Shown here piece by piece: positions 1 through 7,539 of a stretch of DNA of 11,308 bases. Source of the stretch: Deltaproteobacteria bacterium UBA2957. GTDB taxonomy: Bacteria; Myxococcota_A; UBA796. The notes below the pieces were generated by a model. That model did not search any database. It saw only the letters and a program-made list of their open reading frames with translations, and had not been told where the DNA came from. Position 1 is the first letter of the stretch; every line of letters begins with the position of its first letter. The stretch is from NCBI GenBank assembly GCA_002348535.1, contig DEBL01000349.1:5171-16478 (forward strand), given 5' to 3'. Both the position numbers and the translations under genes were made by a program.

Positions 1-45
1 GACGCGGATGCGGACGCGGATGCCGATGCGGATGCTGACGCCGAT
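1..45 (+). repeat. Hexanucleotide GAY-GCN repeat encoding (Asp-Ala)7-Asp
   Basis: Bases 1-45 are an imperfect tandem of the six-base unit GAYGCN, read in frame as alternating Asp and Ala. It probably extends left of the window. Third-position variation (gcg, gcc, gct; gac, gat) shows the protein pattern is kept while the DNA unit has drifted. It is a flexible linker within the coding sequence, not an intergenic repeat. Confidence 0.85.
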
Positions 46-534
46 GACACGGGCCCTGAGCCCGAGGATTTTCCCTGCGAGTCGACACCGTCCACGTCGC
101 GGATCGACGACTGCGTGTCGGCAGAGCTGCCCTGTGACCGACCACCAATGACCAGCACCACCAAGGGCGGTTCATATCTGTTTGATGAAGACCTGTACGT
201 TGCGCTCCAGTGCTTTGCATTCGGCGATGGTCCCTATGACGGCCCGGACCGAGTCTTCACCTTCGAGCATCCCGGAGGCGGGACCGCTCAAATCCAGTTG
301 CACACACCCTGCGATGACCTCGATGTGTTTGCCTTCCAGTGGACTGGATGGGCAGAGGACGAAGAGTGTCCGACCGAAGATCACAGCCATCGGGTTCGAT
401 GCACCGACAACATTGACGACGGGGACGACAGCACCTTGGATTTGTTTGAGGACGGGCCCATGGACTATTTGATTGTGGTCGACGGCCCCAAGGGTGAAGA
501 GGCCAACTTCACGATCCAAGCGACCTGCCCGTAG
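1..534 (+). CDS. 3' part of secreted/surface protein with Asp-Ala linker and PPC-like domain
   Basis: The frame is open from base 1 to a TAG stop at 532-534, giving at least 177 residues; the true start lies upstream of the window. A GTG at 115 opens the same frame but is internal, because the frame continues leftwards through a low-complexity linker. The visible protein begins with seven Asp-Ala pairs plus Asp, then an acidic Pro-rich stretch. A compact Cys-containing domain of about 150 residues follows. It has the pattern of bacterial pre-peptidase C-terminal (PPC)-like beta-sandwiches: a 'FTFEHPGGGTAQIQL' strand pair, 'DDLDVFAFQ', and 'DYLIVVDGPKGEEANFTIQ' near the end. Asp/Ala linkers after a lipobox are common in myxobacterial and Bradymonadota lipoproteins, so a lipoprotein anchored by its missing N terminus is inferred, not seen. 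Multiple Cys suggest disulphides and an extracytoplasmic location. The PPC assignment is by eye; the biological role is unknown. It converges with uvrA, with 66 bp between the stop codons. Confidence 0.75.
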   Translation, partial: DADADADADADADADDTGPEPEDFPCESTPSTSRIDDCVSAELPCDRPPMTSTTKGGSYLFDEDLYVALQCFAFGDGPYDGPDRVFTFEHPGGGTAQIQLHTPCDDLDVFAFQWTGWAEDEECPTEDHSHRVRCTDNIDDGDDSTLDLFEDGPMDYLIVVDGPKGEEANFTIQATCP

Positions 535-556
535 CCATCCAAATGGGGCGGTGTTT

Positions 557-593
557 GGCCGAAGACACGGCCCTGTGGGTGTCCGCGCGCGGA
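557..593. terminator. Weak inverted repeats between convergent genes, possible bidirectional terminator
   Basis: The 66 bp between the convergent stops at 534 and 601 contain two small symmetric elements: a 5-bp stem GGCCG/CGGCC (557-561 and 568-572) with a six-base loop, and a perfect 12-bp palindrome TCCGCGCGCGGA (582-593). Neither is followed by a T-run on either strand, so intrinsic termination is only a positional guess. Confidence 0.2.
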
Positions 594-600
594 AGCGGGG

Positions 601-3600
601 TCAGTTGATGCCCGCCAGCGCACGTCCAGTCCAGCTGTCAGCGGTCGCCGCAATGTGTTCCGGTGTTCCTACGGCGACTTGATGGCCGCCTTCGATGCCG
701 CCCTCGGGGCCGAGGTCGATGACATGGTCGGCGTTGTTGATCAGTTCGGTGTGGTGCTCAATCACCACCACCATGTGCCCTGCATCCACAAGGCGATGCA
801 GGACGGTGAGCAGTTTCTCGACGTCGGCAAAGTGGAGTCCGGTGGTTGGCTCATCTAAAAGGAAGCAGGTTTCTTTCTTTCGCCCGATGAGTTCCGTGGC
901 GAGTTTGAGTCGCTGTGCTTCCCCGCCGCTGAGCGTGTCGGCGGGTTGCCCAAGTCGGAGGTATCCGAGGCCGACATCTTCGAGCGGTTGTAGGCGCCGA
1001 ACAATCGCGCGATGATTGCTGAATGTGGCCAAGGCAGTGGAGACACTCATTTGAAGCACATCGGCGATGGTGTGTCCGTTCCATTGGACCGCAAGCGTCG
1101 ATTCGGAGAACCGCCGACCGTCGCACTGTTCGCACGATACCCAGATGTCAGAGAGAAAGTGCATCTCGATGAGGACAGCTCCGCGCCCCTCGCAGTGAGG
1201 GCAAGCGCCATCCTTGCCGTTGTAGGTGAATCGTCCCTTATCGAACCCCATCGCGATGGCGGTGGGGTGACTGGCAAACAATGTACGGATGGGGTCGAGA
1301 ACCTTGGTGTACGACGCGGGCGTGCTGCGTGGGGAGCGTCCGATGGGGCGTTGGTCGACGACGACGATTCGCGCTGGACCGGCTTTTCGTGCTTTTCGAC
1401 GGGCCTCGAGAAGGGGTGCAATGGTGCCCATCACGTAGCTTGATTTCCCGGATCCACTCACGCCGGTGACCGCCGTCATGCATCGGCGAGGCAGGCGCGA
1501 AGTGAACCCCTTAAGGTTGTTGGATGTTGCTGCAGGAATGTCAATCCAGAGCTTGGCCTCGCGTCTGCTCGGTGGCGCTTGAATCCGAACGGTTCCCGAT
1601 AGGTACTCGGCGGTTTGGCTGGCCGATCGCATGAGTTCGTTGGGGGTCCCCTCCGCGACGATGGTCCCGCCGTGTTCACCAGCGGCAGGACCCATATCGA
1701 CGATGTGATCGGCTTGACGCATCACATCGGCATCGTGCTCGACCACGACGAGCGTGTTCCCCAGATCTCGCAGACCCTTGAGCGTGTGGAGCAGTCGCTC
1801 GGTGTCGCGGGGGTGCAGACCAACGGTTGGCTCATCGAGAACGTAAATGGTCCCCGTCAACCGGGACCCAAGTTGTGTTGCGAGCCGAATGCGCTGGGAT
1901 TCGCCCCCGCTCAAGGTGTCTGCTGAGCGGTCGAGATTGAGGTACCCTAAGCCCACATTCGCAAGGAAGGAGAGCTTGGAAGATAGGTCCTCAAGCGCCT
2001 GCTCAGCGATGGCTTGGTCATGATGAGTAAGCTCAACTGCACCTACAAAACGAAGCGCAGCATCGACGGTCTTCGCACACAGATCCTGAATGCTCTGGTC
2101 GCCGATTCGGACGGCCAGCAAGGAGGGATTTAGGCGCCCACCTTGGCATAGTGAACAGGTCACTTCTTCCCCGATCCATTTGGCTCGGCTGCGCCAGCTG
2201 CCGACGATGTCAATGATGCCGGTCCACGTTCGCGACTCCACGACTCGGGTCATGCTCCTTCCCCATCGTTTCGACCATTTGATGTCCAGTGGAACCCCGT
2301 AGCCATGCATCAGGCTGTGCTGAAGGCTCTGGGGCAGGTCCTCAAAGGGCACATCCTGAGTGAGCCCATGGCGCTTGTACATCGCGGCCAGCATCGCCTT
2401 CATGGGCTTGGAACGAAACACGACAGAGCTGACGCGCTTGTCGAGGGCATCCTTGAGCTTGCGATGGGGCTTCAGCAGGATGAGCGTTGGGTCGATTTCG
2501 GCGCGTCGACCGAGCCCGTCGCATCCCGGACAGGCACCAACATGGCTGTTGAAGGAGAAATGGCGAGGCGTCAACTCTCCGTCGTGGACGATACCGTGTT
2601 CGGGGCATTCTGCAGCCAGTGCCATGGCGGTCACAGAATGATCCCGGCCAACAAACTCCGCGCGGTCCTTTCCGAGGCCGTAGGCAAGCCCGATGCTGTC
2701 CGCCAATCGGTTCGCTTCGACGGTTGCCGGGTTGAACCGGTCCACAACCAACCGCAGGCCGTTCAGGTCCATGTCTGGTTGTAAGCCCACCTCCGCCTCT
2801 TTCCCCCGCTTCGTTGGATTCCAAGCGCGGACAAAGCCGTCCGCGAGCAGGTCGTCGGAAGCGGTTCCGTTGGGGATGTCGGTCACCAACCATCCCGGCC
2901 CGGGGTTCAGTCGCTTCAAGCGGGCCGCAGCTTGGCTGGGGGCCAATGGTTCGATCACAGAGTCGCATGTCGGGCAGTGAGGCGTGCCGATGCGGGCGTA
3001 CAGCAGACGCAGTGTGTCATAGATTTCAGTGACCGTCGCAACGGTTGAGCGCGGATTGTGGCTTCGATTGCGTTGGTCGATTGCGATGGCGGGAGCCAGC
3101 CCCTCCGCGTCCTCGAGCGGTGCTCGGCCGACGCGTCCGAGGAAGCGTCGAGCGTAGGTCGAAAGGCTCTCGACGTACCGCCGTTGCCCTTCCGCAAACA
3201 GCGTATGAAAGGCGAGAGAGGACTTGCCCGACCCGCTCACGCCGGTGACCACAGACATCTTGCCCGCTGGGAACCGCACGTCGATGTGCTTCAGGTTGTG
3301 CGTGTGAACTCCCCGCAGCAGAATGTCGGTCGATTCCACGCGCCGTGCCGGTGTTGCGGACCGTGGCTCGGGTGTGTTGGGCGATGCCCGGAGTGCAGTC
3401 GGCAGGATTCGGCCCGTTGCTGTGGAGGATGCAGCGACCTGTTCCGGTGTGCCAGTTGACACCACGTGGCCGCCACCGGCGCCCCCCTCAGGGCCGAGTT
3501 CGATGATGTGGTCTGCAACTTTGATGACATCGGTGTTGTGTTCGATGACGAGTACAGTGTTTCCTTTGTCCACAAGCGACTGAAGCGCACCCAGCAGGCG

Positions 3601-6186
3601 ATCGACATCGGCCATATGGAGCCCCGTTGTCGGTTCATCCAACAGGTACAGCGTTCGCCCAGTCGACGGTCGGTGGAGTTCGGTCGCAAGCTTCACCCGC
3701 TGCGCTTCGCCACCGGACAAGGTGGTGGAGGTTTGGCCCAAGGCGATGTAGCCAAGGCCAACGGTGTTCAGGGTGTCGAGAATCCGCTTCATCTTGCGGT
3801 GCCGGCTGAAGAACTCGCCCGCTTCGCGAATGGTCATGGTGAGGATGTCGTGGATTGTGCGACCCCGGTACCGTATCTCCAGCGTCTCTGGGTTGAACCG
3901 TCGGCCGTGGCACACGTCACAAGGAACCTCAACATCCGACAAGAACTGCATCTCGATGGTCTTTACACCCGCGCCTGAGCAGGGTTCGCAGCGACCTCCC
4001 GCGACATTGAAACTGAACCGACTCTTGGTGTACCCCCGGACTTGCGACTCGGGGACAGCCGCGAACAGTGTGCGAACGTGGTCCCATAAACCCGTGTACG
4101 TCGCGGGATTCGACCGAGGTGTTCGCCCGATCGGCGCTTGATCGATGCGGACCACCTTGTCGATGTGTTCGATTCCATCAATGCCATCGTGCCGCCCTGC
4201 TGTGGCCTTCGCGTTGTTGAGAATGGAAGCGAGACTGCGATGCAGGACGTCCATGACGAGGGTACTTTTCCCGGAACCGCTGACGCCGGTCACGGCGATG
4301 AAGGTACCGAGCGGAAAGGCAACATCCACATGCTTGAGGTTGTTCTCTGACGCATTTCGCACCACGAGTGCATCGCCCGTACCGGACCGACGATGAGCGG
4401 GAATGGTGATGGCTTGGTCGCCGCGGAGGTAGCGTGCAGTCAGCGCGTCCGTGGTCATGAATTGGGCCGGCGGCGCGGATGCCACGACGGTCCCGCCGAG
4501 GCGTCCAGCGCCTGGGCCGATTTCCACGAGGTGGTCAGCCCGGAGCATCGTGTCGGCGTCGTGTTCGACGACAATGACGGTATTTCCTTTGTCTCGGAGA
4601 GCCTCGAGCGCGCCAAGGAGGCGATCGAGGTCGGACGGGTGGAGGCCGATGGATGGCTCATCGAGGATGTAGGTGACGCCTTGGAGCCCAGCGCCGACTT
4701 GGCTCGCGAGTCGAATACGCTGAGCCTCCCCTCCGGAGAGCGTAGCGGCCGATCGGTCGATGCTGAGGTAGCCGAGCCCGACGTCATCGAGAAAGTCGAG
4801 GCGACTGCACAGTTCCCGAACGATGGGTTCCCCCACCATCGTGTCGTGACCCGTGTCGAGCGTCACCGCTTGGAAGAACGCTCTTGCGTCCGCGATGGTC
4901 ATCGTGCTCAGGCTGGTGATGGTCTGCCCTTGAAAATGCACGGCTCGCGCGATTGGATTGAGGCGTTGGCCATCACAGTCAGGACACGTCACCGAGTCGC
5001 GACACGCAGCAAGGCGATTCATCTTTGACCATTTCCAAGCACGGCGGACCCCACTGAGTACCCCACCCCAAGTGATTCGACTGGTGCTCTTGCGGCGGCC
5101 ATCGTCACGGCTTCGCTCTGCGACATAGGTCACATTTGCCCCGAGCAGCAGCGCTTGTTGGTGGGCCGTGGACAGGTCCTTGAAGGGAACGGTGATGTCG
5201 ATGCCCAACTGCTCGGCCACCTGCGCGAGTGTCGGTCGGCTGAGGGTCGTAAAGGGTAGCCGAACATCGTCCTCAAGAACGGTAACGAAGTCAATGCACC
5301 CTTTCGATACATCCAGCAGTCGGTCGAGATTAAAGTCTTCCAAGCGCCCCAGCCCGTTGCAGGTTTCACATGCGCCCTGCGGTGCGTTGAATGAAAACAG
5401 CCGTGGCTCCATTTCCGGAATCGATACGCCGTGGTCTGGACAGGTTCGTGCGCTGGAGTACACGACATGGTGGTCGTCAATGAGCAATGTGACCATGCCG
5501 CTGGCCTTGGATAATGCCTGTTCGATCGACTCAATCAGTCGTTCCCGCTTGTCGGTTCGCGCCTTGAGTCGGTCAACAACCAGCTCGATGGTGTGCTTCT
5601 CGTATCGGGCCAGCGCGATGGGCTCCTCGAGGCTGCGGAGTTCCCCGTCGATTCGGGCTCGAATGTAGCCGGTCTGCAGGGCCTCGCGAAGCTCTTTCCG
5701 GTATTCTCCCTTTCGGTCCAACACGATGGGGGCCATGATGTGGAGCCGAGCCCCCTCGTGGGTGCTGAGGACGGAGTCGGCGATCTGGGCGGCGGAGAGC
5801 GTGGATATTTCTTTGCCACAGACGGGGCACTGAGGGGTGCCAAGACGGGCCATTAACAGCCGCAGATGGTCGAGCACTTCGGTGATGGTTCCCACTGTGC
5901 TGCGCGGGTTTCGATTGACGGTTTTCTGGTCAATGCTGAGGGTCGGCGAAAGGCCATCAACACGCTCCACGCGAGGCTTTTCCATCTGACCCAGAAACTG
6001 CCTTGCGTAGCTCGATAGCGATTCCATGAAGCGCCGCTGGCCCTCTTGGTAGATCGTGTCGAAGGCCAGCGAAGACTTTCCCGATCCGCTCAGACCCGTG
6101 ATCACAATCAACTGGTTCCGAGGAATGTCGATGTCGATGGACTTCAGGTTGTGTTCCTCAGCCCCGCGAATGCGAATGTAGTCCAC
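601..6186 (-). CDS. uvrA: Tandem-fused (double-length) UvrA, excinuclease ABC subunit A
   Basis: UvrA is the cytoplasmic ATPase that, with UvrB, finds bulky DNA lesions in nucleotide excision repair. Ordinary UvrA is about 940 residues and works as a homodimer. This 1861-residue chain holds two full units, about 1-925 and 955-1861, joined by a Pro/Ala/Thr-rich linker. Four ABC sites are visible. Walker A motifs (GxSGSGKS) are at about 31-39, 634-641, 982-990 and 1575-1583. LSGGE signatures are at 483, 823, 1425 and 1752. Walker B D-E pairs are at 509-510, 850-851, 1451-1452 and 1778-1779, with H-loop His after each. Cys pairs occur at 120/123, 273/276, 401/404, 733/736 and 756/759, with counterparts at 1071/1074, 1219/1222, 1344/1347, 1662/1665 and 1685/1688. 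The C-terminal zinc modules have the usual C-x2-C-x19-C-x2-C spacing. The start is GTG at 6186, because the next residues match the canonical UvrA N terminus; a G-rich GGGGG lies just upstream. Double UvrAs are known, for example in Chlamydiae. In copy 2 the UvrB-binding region looks degenerate. No SOS-type LexA box was seen upstream. Confidence 0.97.
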   Translation of the reverse strand: MDYIRIRGAEEHNLKSIDIDIPRNQLIVITGLSGSGKSSLAFDTIYQEGQRRFMESLSSYARQFLGQMEKPRVERVDGLSPTLSIDQKTVNRNPRSTVGTITEVLDHLRLLMARLGTPQCPVCGKEISTLSAAQIADSVLSTHEGARLHIMAPIVLDRKGEYRKELREALQTGYIRARIDGELRSLEEPIALARYEKHTIELVVDRLKARTDKRERLIESIEQALSKASGMVTLLIDDHHVVYSSARTCPDHGVSIPEMEPRLFSFNAPQGACETCNGLGRLEDFNLDRLLDVSKGCIDFVTVLEDDVRLPFTTLSRPTLAQVAEQLGIDITVPFKDLSTAHQQALLLGANVTYVAERSRDDGRRKSTSRITWGGVLSGVRRAWKWSKMNRLAACRDSVTCPDCDGQRLNPIARAVHFQGQTITSLSTMTIADARAFFQAVTLDTGHDTMVGEPIVRELCSRLDFLDDVGLGYLSIDRSAATLSGGEAQRIRLASQVGAGLQGVTYILDEPSIGLHPSDLDRLLGALEALRDKGNTVIVVEHDADTMLRADHLVEIGPGAGRLGGTVVASAPPAQFMTTDALTARYLRGDQAITIPAHRRSGTGDALVVRNASENNLKHVDVAFPLGTFIAVTGVSGSGKSTLVMDVLHRSLASILNNAKATAGRHDGIDGIEHIDKVVRIDQAPIGRTPRSNPATYTGLWDHVRTLFAAVPESQVRGYTKSRFSFNVAGGRCEPCSGAGVKTIEMQFLSDVEVPCDVCHGRRFNPETLEIRYRGRTIHDILTMTIREAGEFFSRHRKMKRILDTLNTVGLGYIALGQTSTTLSGGEAQRVKLATELHRPSTGRTLYLLDEPTTGLHMADVDRLLGALQSLVDKGNTVLVIEHNTDVIKVADHIIELGPEGGAGGGHVVSTGTPEQVAASSTATGRILPTALRASPNTPEPRSATPARRVESTDILLRGVHTHNLKHIDVRFPAGKMSVVTGVSGSGKSSLAFHTLFAEGQRRYVESLSTYARRFLGRVGRAPLEDAEGLAPAIAIDQRNRSHNPRSTVATVTEIYDTLRLLYARIGTPHCPTCDSVIEPLAPSQAAARLKRLNPGPGWLVTDIPNGTASDDLLADGFVRAWNPTKRGKEAEVGLQPDMDLNGLRLVVDRFNPATVEANRLADSIGLAYGLGKDRAEFVGRDHSVTAMALAAECPEHGIVHDGELTPRHFSFNSHVGACPGCDGLGRRAEIDPTLILLKPHRKLKDALDKRVSSVVFRSKPMKAMLAAMYKRHGLTQDVPFEDLPQSLQHSLMHGYGVPLDIKWSKRWGRSMTRVVESRTWTGIIDIVGSWRSRAKWIGEEVTCSLCQGGRLNPSLLAVRIGDQSIQDLCAKTVDAALRFVGAVELTHHDQAIAEQALEDLSSKLSFLANVGLGYLNLDRSADTLSGGESQRIRLATQLGSRLTGTIYVLDEPTVGLHPRDTERLLHTLKGLRDLGNTLVVVEHDADVMRQADHIVDMGPAAGEHGGTIVAEGTPNELMRSASQTAEYLSGTVRIQAPPSRREAKLWIDIPAATSNNLKGFTSRLPRRCMTAVTGVSGSGKSSYVMGTIAPLLEARRKARKAGPARIVVVDQRPIGRSPRSTPASYTKVLDPIRTLFASHPTAIAMGFDKGRFTYNGKDGACPHCEGRGAVLIEMHFLSDIWVSCEQCDGRRFSESTLAVQWNGHTIADVLQMSVSTALATFSNHRAIVRRLQPLEDVGLGYLRLGQPADTLSGGEAQRLKLATELIGRKKETCFLLDEPTTGLHFADVEKLLTVLHRLVDAGHMVVVIEHHTELINNADHVIDLGPEGGIEGGHQVAVGTPEHIAATADSWTGRALAGIN

Positions 6187-6230
6187 TGTGCCCCCACTAG
6201 AGTCCTATACACTGAGTAATCGGAGGAATC
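6187..6230. promoter_or_regulatory. Divergent promoter region between uvrA and the rhodanese gene
   Basis: Only 44 bp separate the GTG of uvrA and the ATG of the rhodanese gene, so both promoters must overlap here or reach into the coding sequences. TATACACT at 6206-6213 contains a plausible -10-like TACACT (TAnnnT) for the + strand, 17 bp before the ATG, with no convincing -35. GGAGG at 6222-6226 is the ribosome binding site of the rhodanese gene. I found no E. coli-type LexA operator. Confidence 0.35.
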
Positions 6231-6611
6231 ATGTCGAAGAAGCACAGTGCGCGTTTTTTAGCGATCGTGGAATCGAAGAGGGCATCGGTGACCGAAGTTT
6301 CAGTCGGTCAGGTATTCGGCTTCATGGCTGATAATGTGGGGTTTCAGTTCATTGATGTTCGCGAGCGGGAAGAGTGGGAATCCGGTCACATCGACGGTGC
6401 GATCCACCTCAGCAAGGGCATCATCGAGCGGGACATCGAAGGCGTGATCGCTGACCCTACAGCGGTGCTCGTTCTGTATTGTGGTGGCGGCTTTCGGTCG
6501 GTGCTCGCCGCATCGGCCCTCCGCACGATGGGCTACAGCAACGCGATGTCGATGGCGGGCGGCTGGCGGGCATGGTGTGCTGCCAAGTCGATCACTCCAC
6601 ACTCACAATAA
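6231..6611 (+). CDS. Single-domain rhodanese-like protein
   Basis: This 126-residue protein is a single rhodanese domain (about residues 20-118). Family members carry sulfane sulfur as a persulfide on an active-site Cys and transfer it to acceptors such as thiols, cyanide or sulfur-relay proteins. The family signatures are present: 'IDVREREEWESGHIDGAIHL' at 41-60 and the catalytic loop C84-GGGFR89, which fits the C-x4-R pattern, followed by 'AGGWRAW' near the end. There is no signal peptide, so it should be cytosolic, like GlpE-type proteins. The start ATG is supported by GGAGG six to nine bases upstream. It is divergent from uvrA and converges on the next gene, overlapping its 3' end by 20 bp. 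The physiological acceptor cannot be deduced from the context. Confidence 0.9.
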   Translation: MSKKHSARFLAIVESKRASVTEVSVGQVFGFMADNVGFQFIDVREREEWESGHIDGAIHLSKGIIERDIEGVIADPTAVLVLYCGGGFRSVLAASALRTMGYSNAMSMAGGWRAWCAAKSITPHSQ

Positions 6612-7494
6612 TACCGCTGGTTGACAAGGTTTCGCCTTCAAACTCAATGGTGGCTCGCCCACGGTTCACCGTTCGATTCGCCGGTTTTCCCACCGCCTCG
6701 GTCACCCAGCGTTCGCCAAGCATGAGTCCGTCATGGCCATTGAGTTGTCCACCGACTCCACTGGGGACGACCGTCATCATCAAGTCAGCAGACGGCCGAA
6801 AATCAAGGGATACAGTGCCGTCTTCGTTCACACGATGCACCACGCTCTCGGTTGGGATTACGCGGTCGCGGATGCGCGCCCAAACCGACCGTGTCGGACC
6901 TTGCTGATCAAACCCGATTGAAATTTCTGGACCGAATGCACTGACCAGCGCGCGCGGGTCCCCGAGTGCACCATCACCGCCTCGATGCAAGGCCAATGCT
7001 CTTCCTTCGAACTTCCCACCCCGGCGTCCAGCGGTAAACCATCCGTGGGCTTGACCGTTGGCAATCGGGACTGCGGTGGTCCATTGACGCTCCTCGTGCA
7101 TCCCAGTGGCGAGATCGATGAGCGGCCCGCCGGGATCAACATGAACGATCGCATTTGCCTCTTCGTGGGCCAGCCGCAGGGTCCAGTGCGGGCCATCCTC
7201 ATACCGACCAAGCAGAGCAGATCCGACCCGGACGGACTCATGACCGGTTCCAATGTCGATGTCCGCCGGACCGCCATCCATTGCAAACACAATGGGAGTT
7301 GTGCCTGGCATCCAACGGCTGGCCCGGAAGCGGCCTTGGCCGCGGTACAGGCCGGTGTTGCCAATTACCACGCGACCCTCGATGAGACTCCCGTCCTCGG
7401 TGACCACGAACAGTTCCCATTGCTCGCGCCAAGTCAACGATTCCGGTGGGGTCTCCGCGCACCCGAAGCCCCATAGTGTCAGCAGGAGCACCAT
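6592..7494 (-). CDS. Probable exported beta-rich protein, possibly AttH/CrtC-like lipocalin fold
   Basis: This is a 300-residue protein of unknown function. The N terminus is a short hydrophobic run ending in GFGC (Cys12), which suggests a lipoprotein. The lipobox is poor, and the n-region lacks a positive charge. An in-frame TAG immediately upstream (7498-7500) fixes the start at ATG 7494, or the adjacent GTG at 7491. The rest is rich in alternating beta-strand patterns, many Gly turns and Trp residues: 'WREQWELFVVTEDGS' at 22-36, a 'GRVVIGNTGLYRGQGRFRA' region and 'GQAHGWFTAGRRGG' at about 147-160. Two similar-sized halves are compatible with the double lipocalin-like architecture of AttH/CrtC/Svf1-type proteins, but this is a visual impression only. 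It converges with the rhodanese gene with a 20-bp overlap and is divergent from the flippase gene across 45 bp. No Shine-Dalgarno sequence is obvious. Confidence 0.65.
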   Translation of the reverse strand: MVLLLTLWGFGCAETPPESLTWREQWELFVVTEDGSLIEGRVVIGNTGLYRGQGRFRASRWMPGTTPIVFAMDGGPADIDIGTGHESVRVGSALLGRYEDGPHWTLRLAHEEANAIVHVDPGGPLIDLATGMHEERQWTTAVPIANGQAHGWFTAGRRGGKFEGRALALHRGGDGALGDPRALVSAFGPEISIGFDQQGPTRSVWARIRDRVIPTESVVHRVNEDGTVSLDFRPSADLMMTVVPSGVGGQLNGHDGLMLGERWVTEAVGKPANRTVNRGRATIEFEGETLSTSGIIVSVE

Positions 7495-7539
7495 GGCCTA
7501 AGCATACATGGGCAGGGCCGCGCCGGGTACACTGATGGC
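7495..7539. promoter_or_regulatory. Short divergent intergenic region with two -10-like elements close to the ATGs
   Basis: On the + strand TACACT (7528-7533) is followed by six bases and the ATG at 7540. On the - strand TATGCT (7506-7501) is followed by six bases and the ATG at 7494. Both fit TAnnnT at the distance expected if transcription began at the start codon, and neither gene has a clear Shine-Dalgarno sequence. No good -35 hexamers are seen, so these are candidates only. Confidence 0.3.

Noticed and set aside
115..534. Left-edge gene as a complete 139-residue protein starting at GTG 115
   Set aside because: The same frame is open to base 1 and encodes a typical linker upstream, so the GTG is internal and the gene is truncated by the window.
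2342..2968. 208-residue - strand open frame overlapping uvrA in another frame
   Set aside because: It is a shadow frame of the UvrA coding strand with low-complexity Arg/Pro-rich sequence; the UvrA frame is continuous and motif-rich here.
4393..5028. 211-residue + strand open frame inside uvrA
   Set aside because: It lies entirely antisense to well-conserved UvrA motifs. Its composition mirrors the codon bias of the opposite strand, and no recognisable domain is present.
6187..6230. SOS (LexA) control of uvrA
   Set aside because: No CTGT-N8-ACAG-like operator is present in the 44-bp region; other LexA types cannot be excluded by eye, so no operator is annotated.
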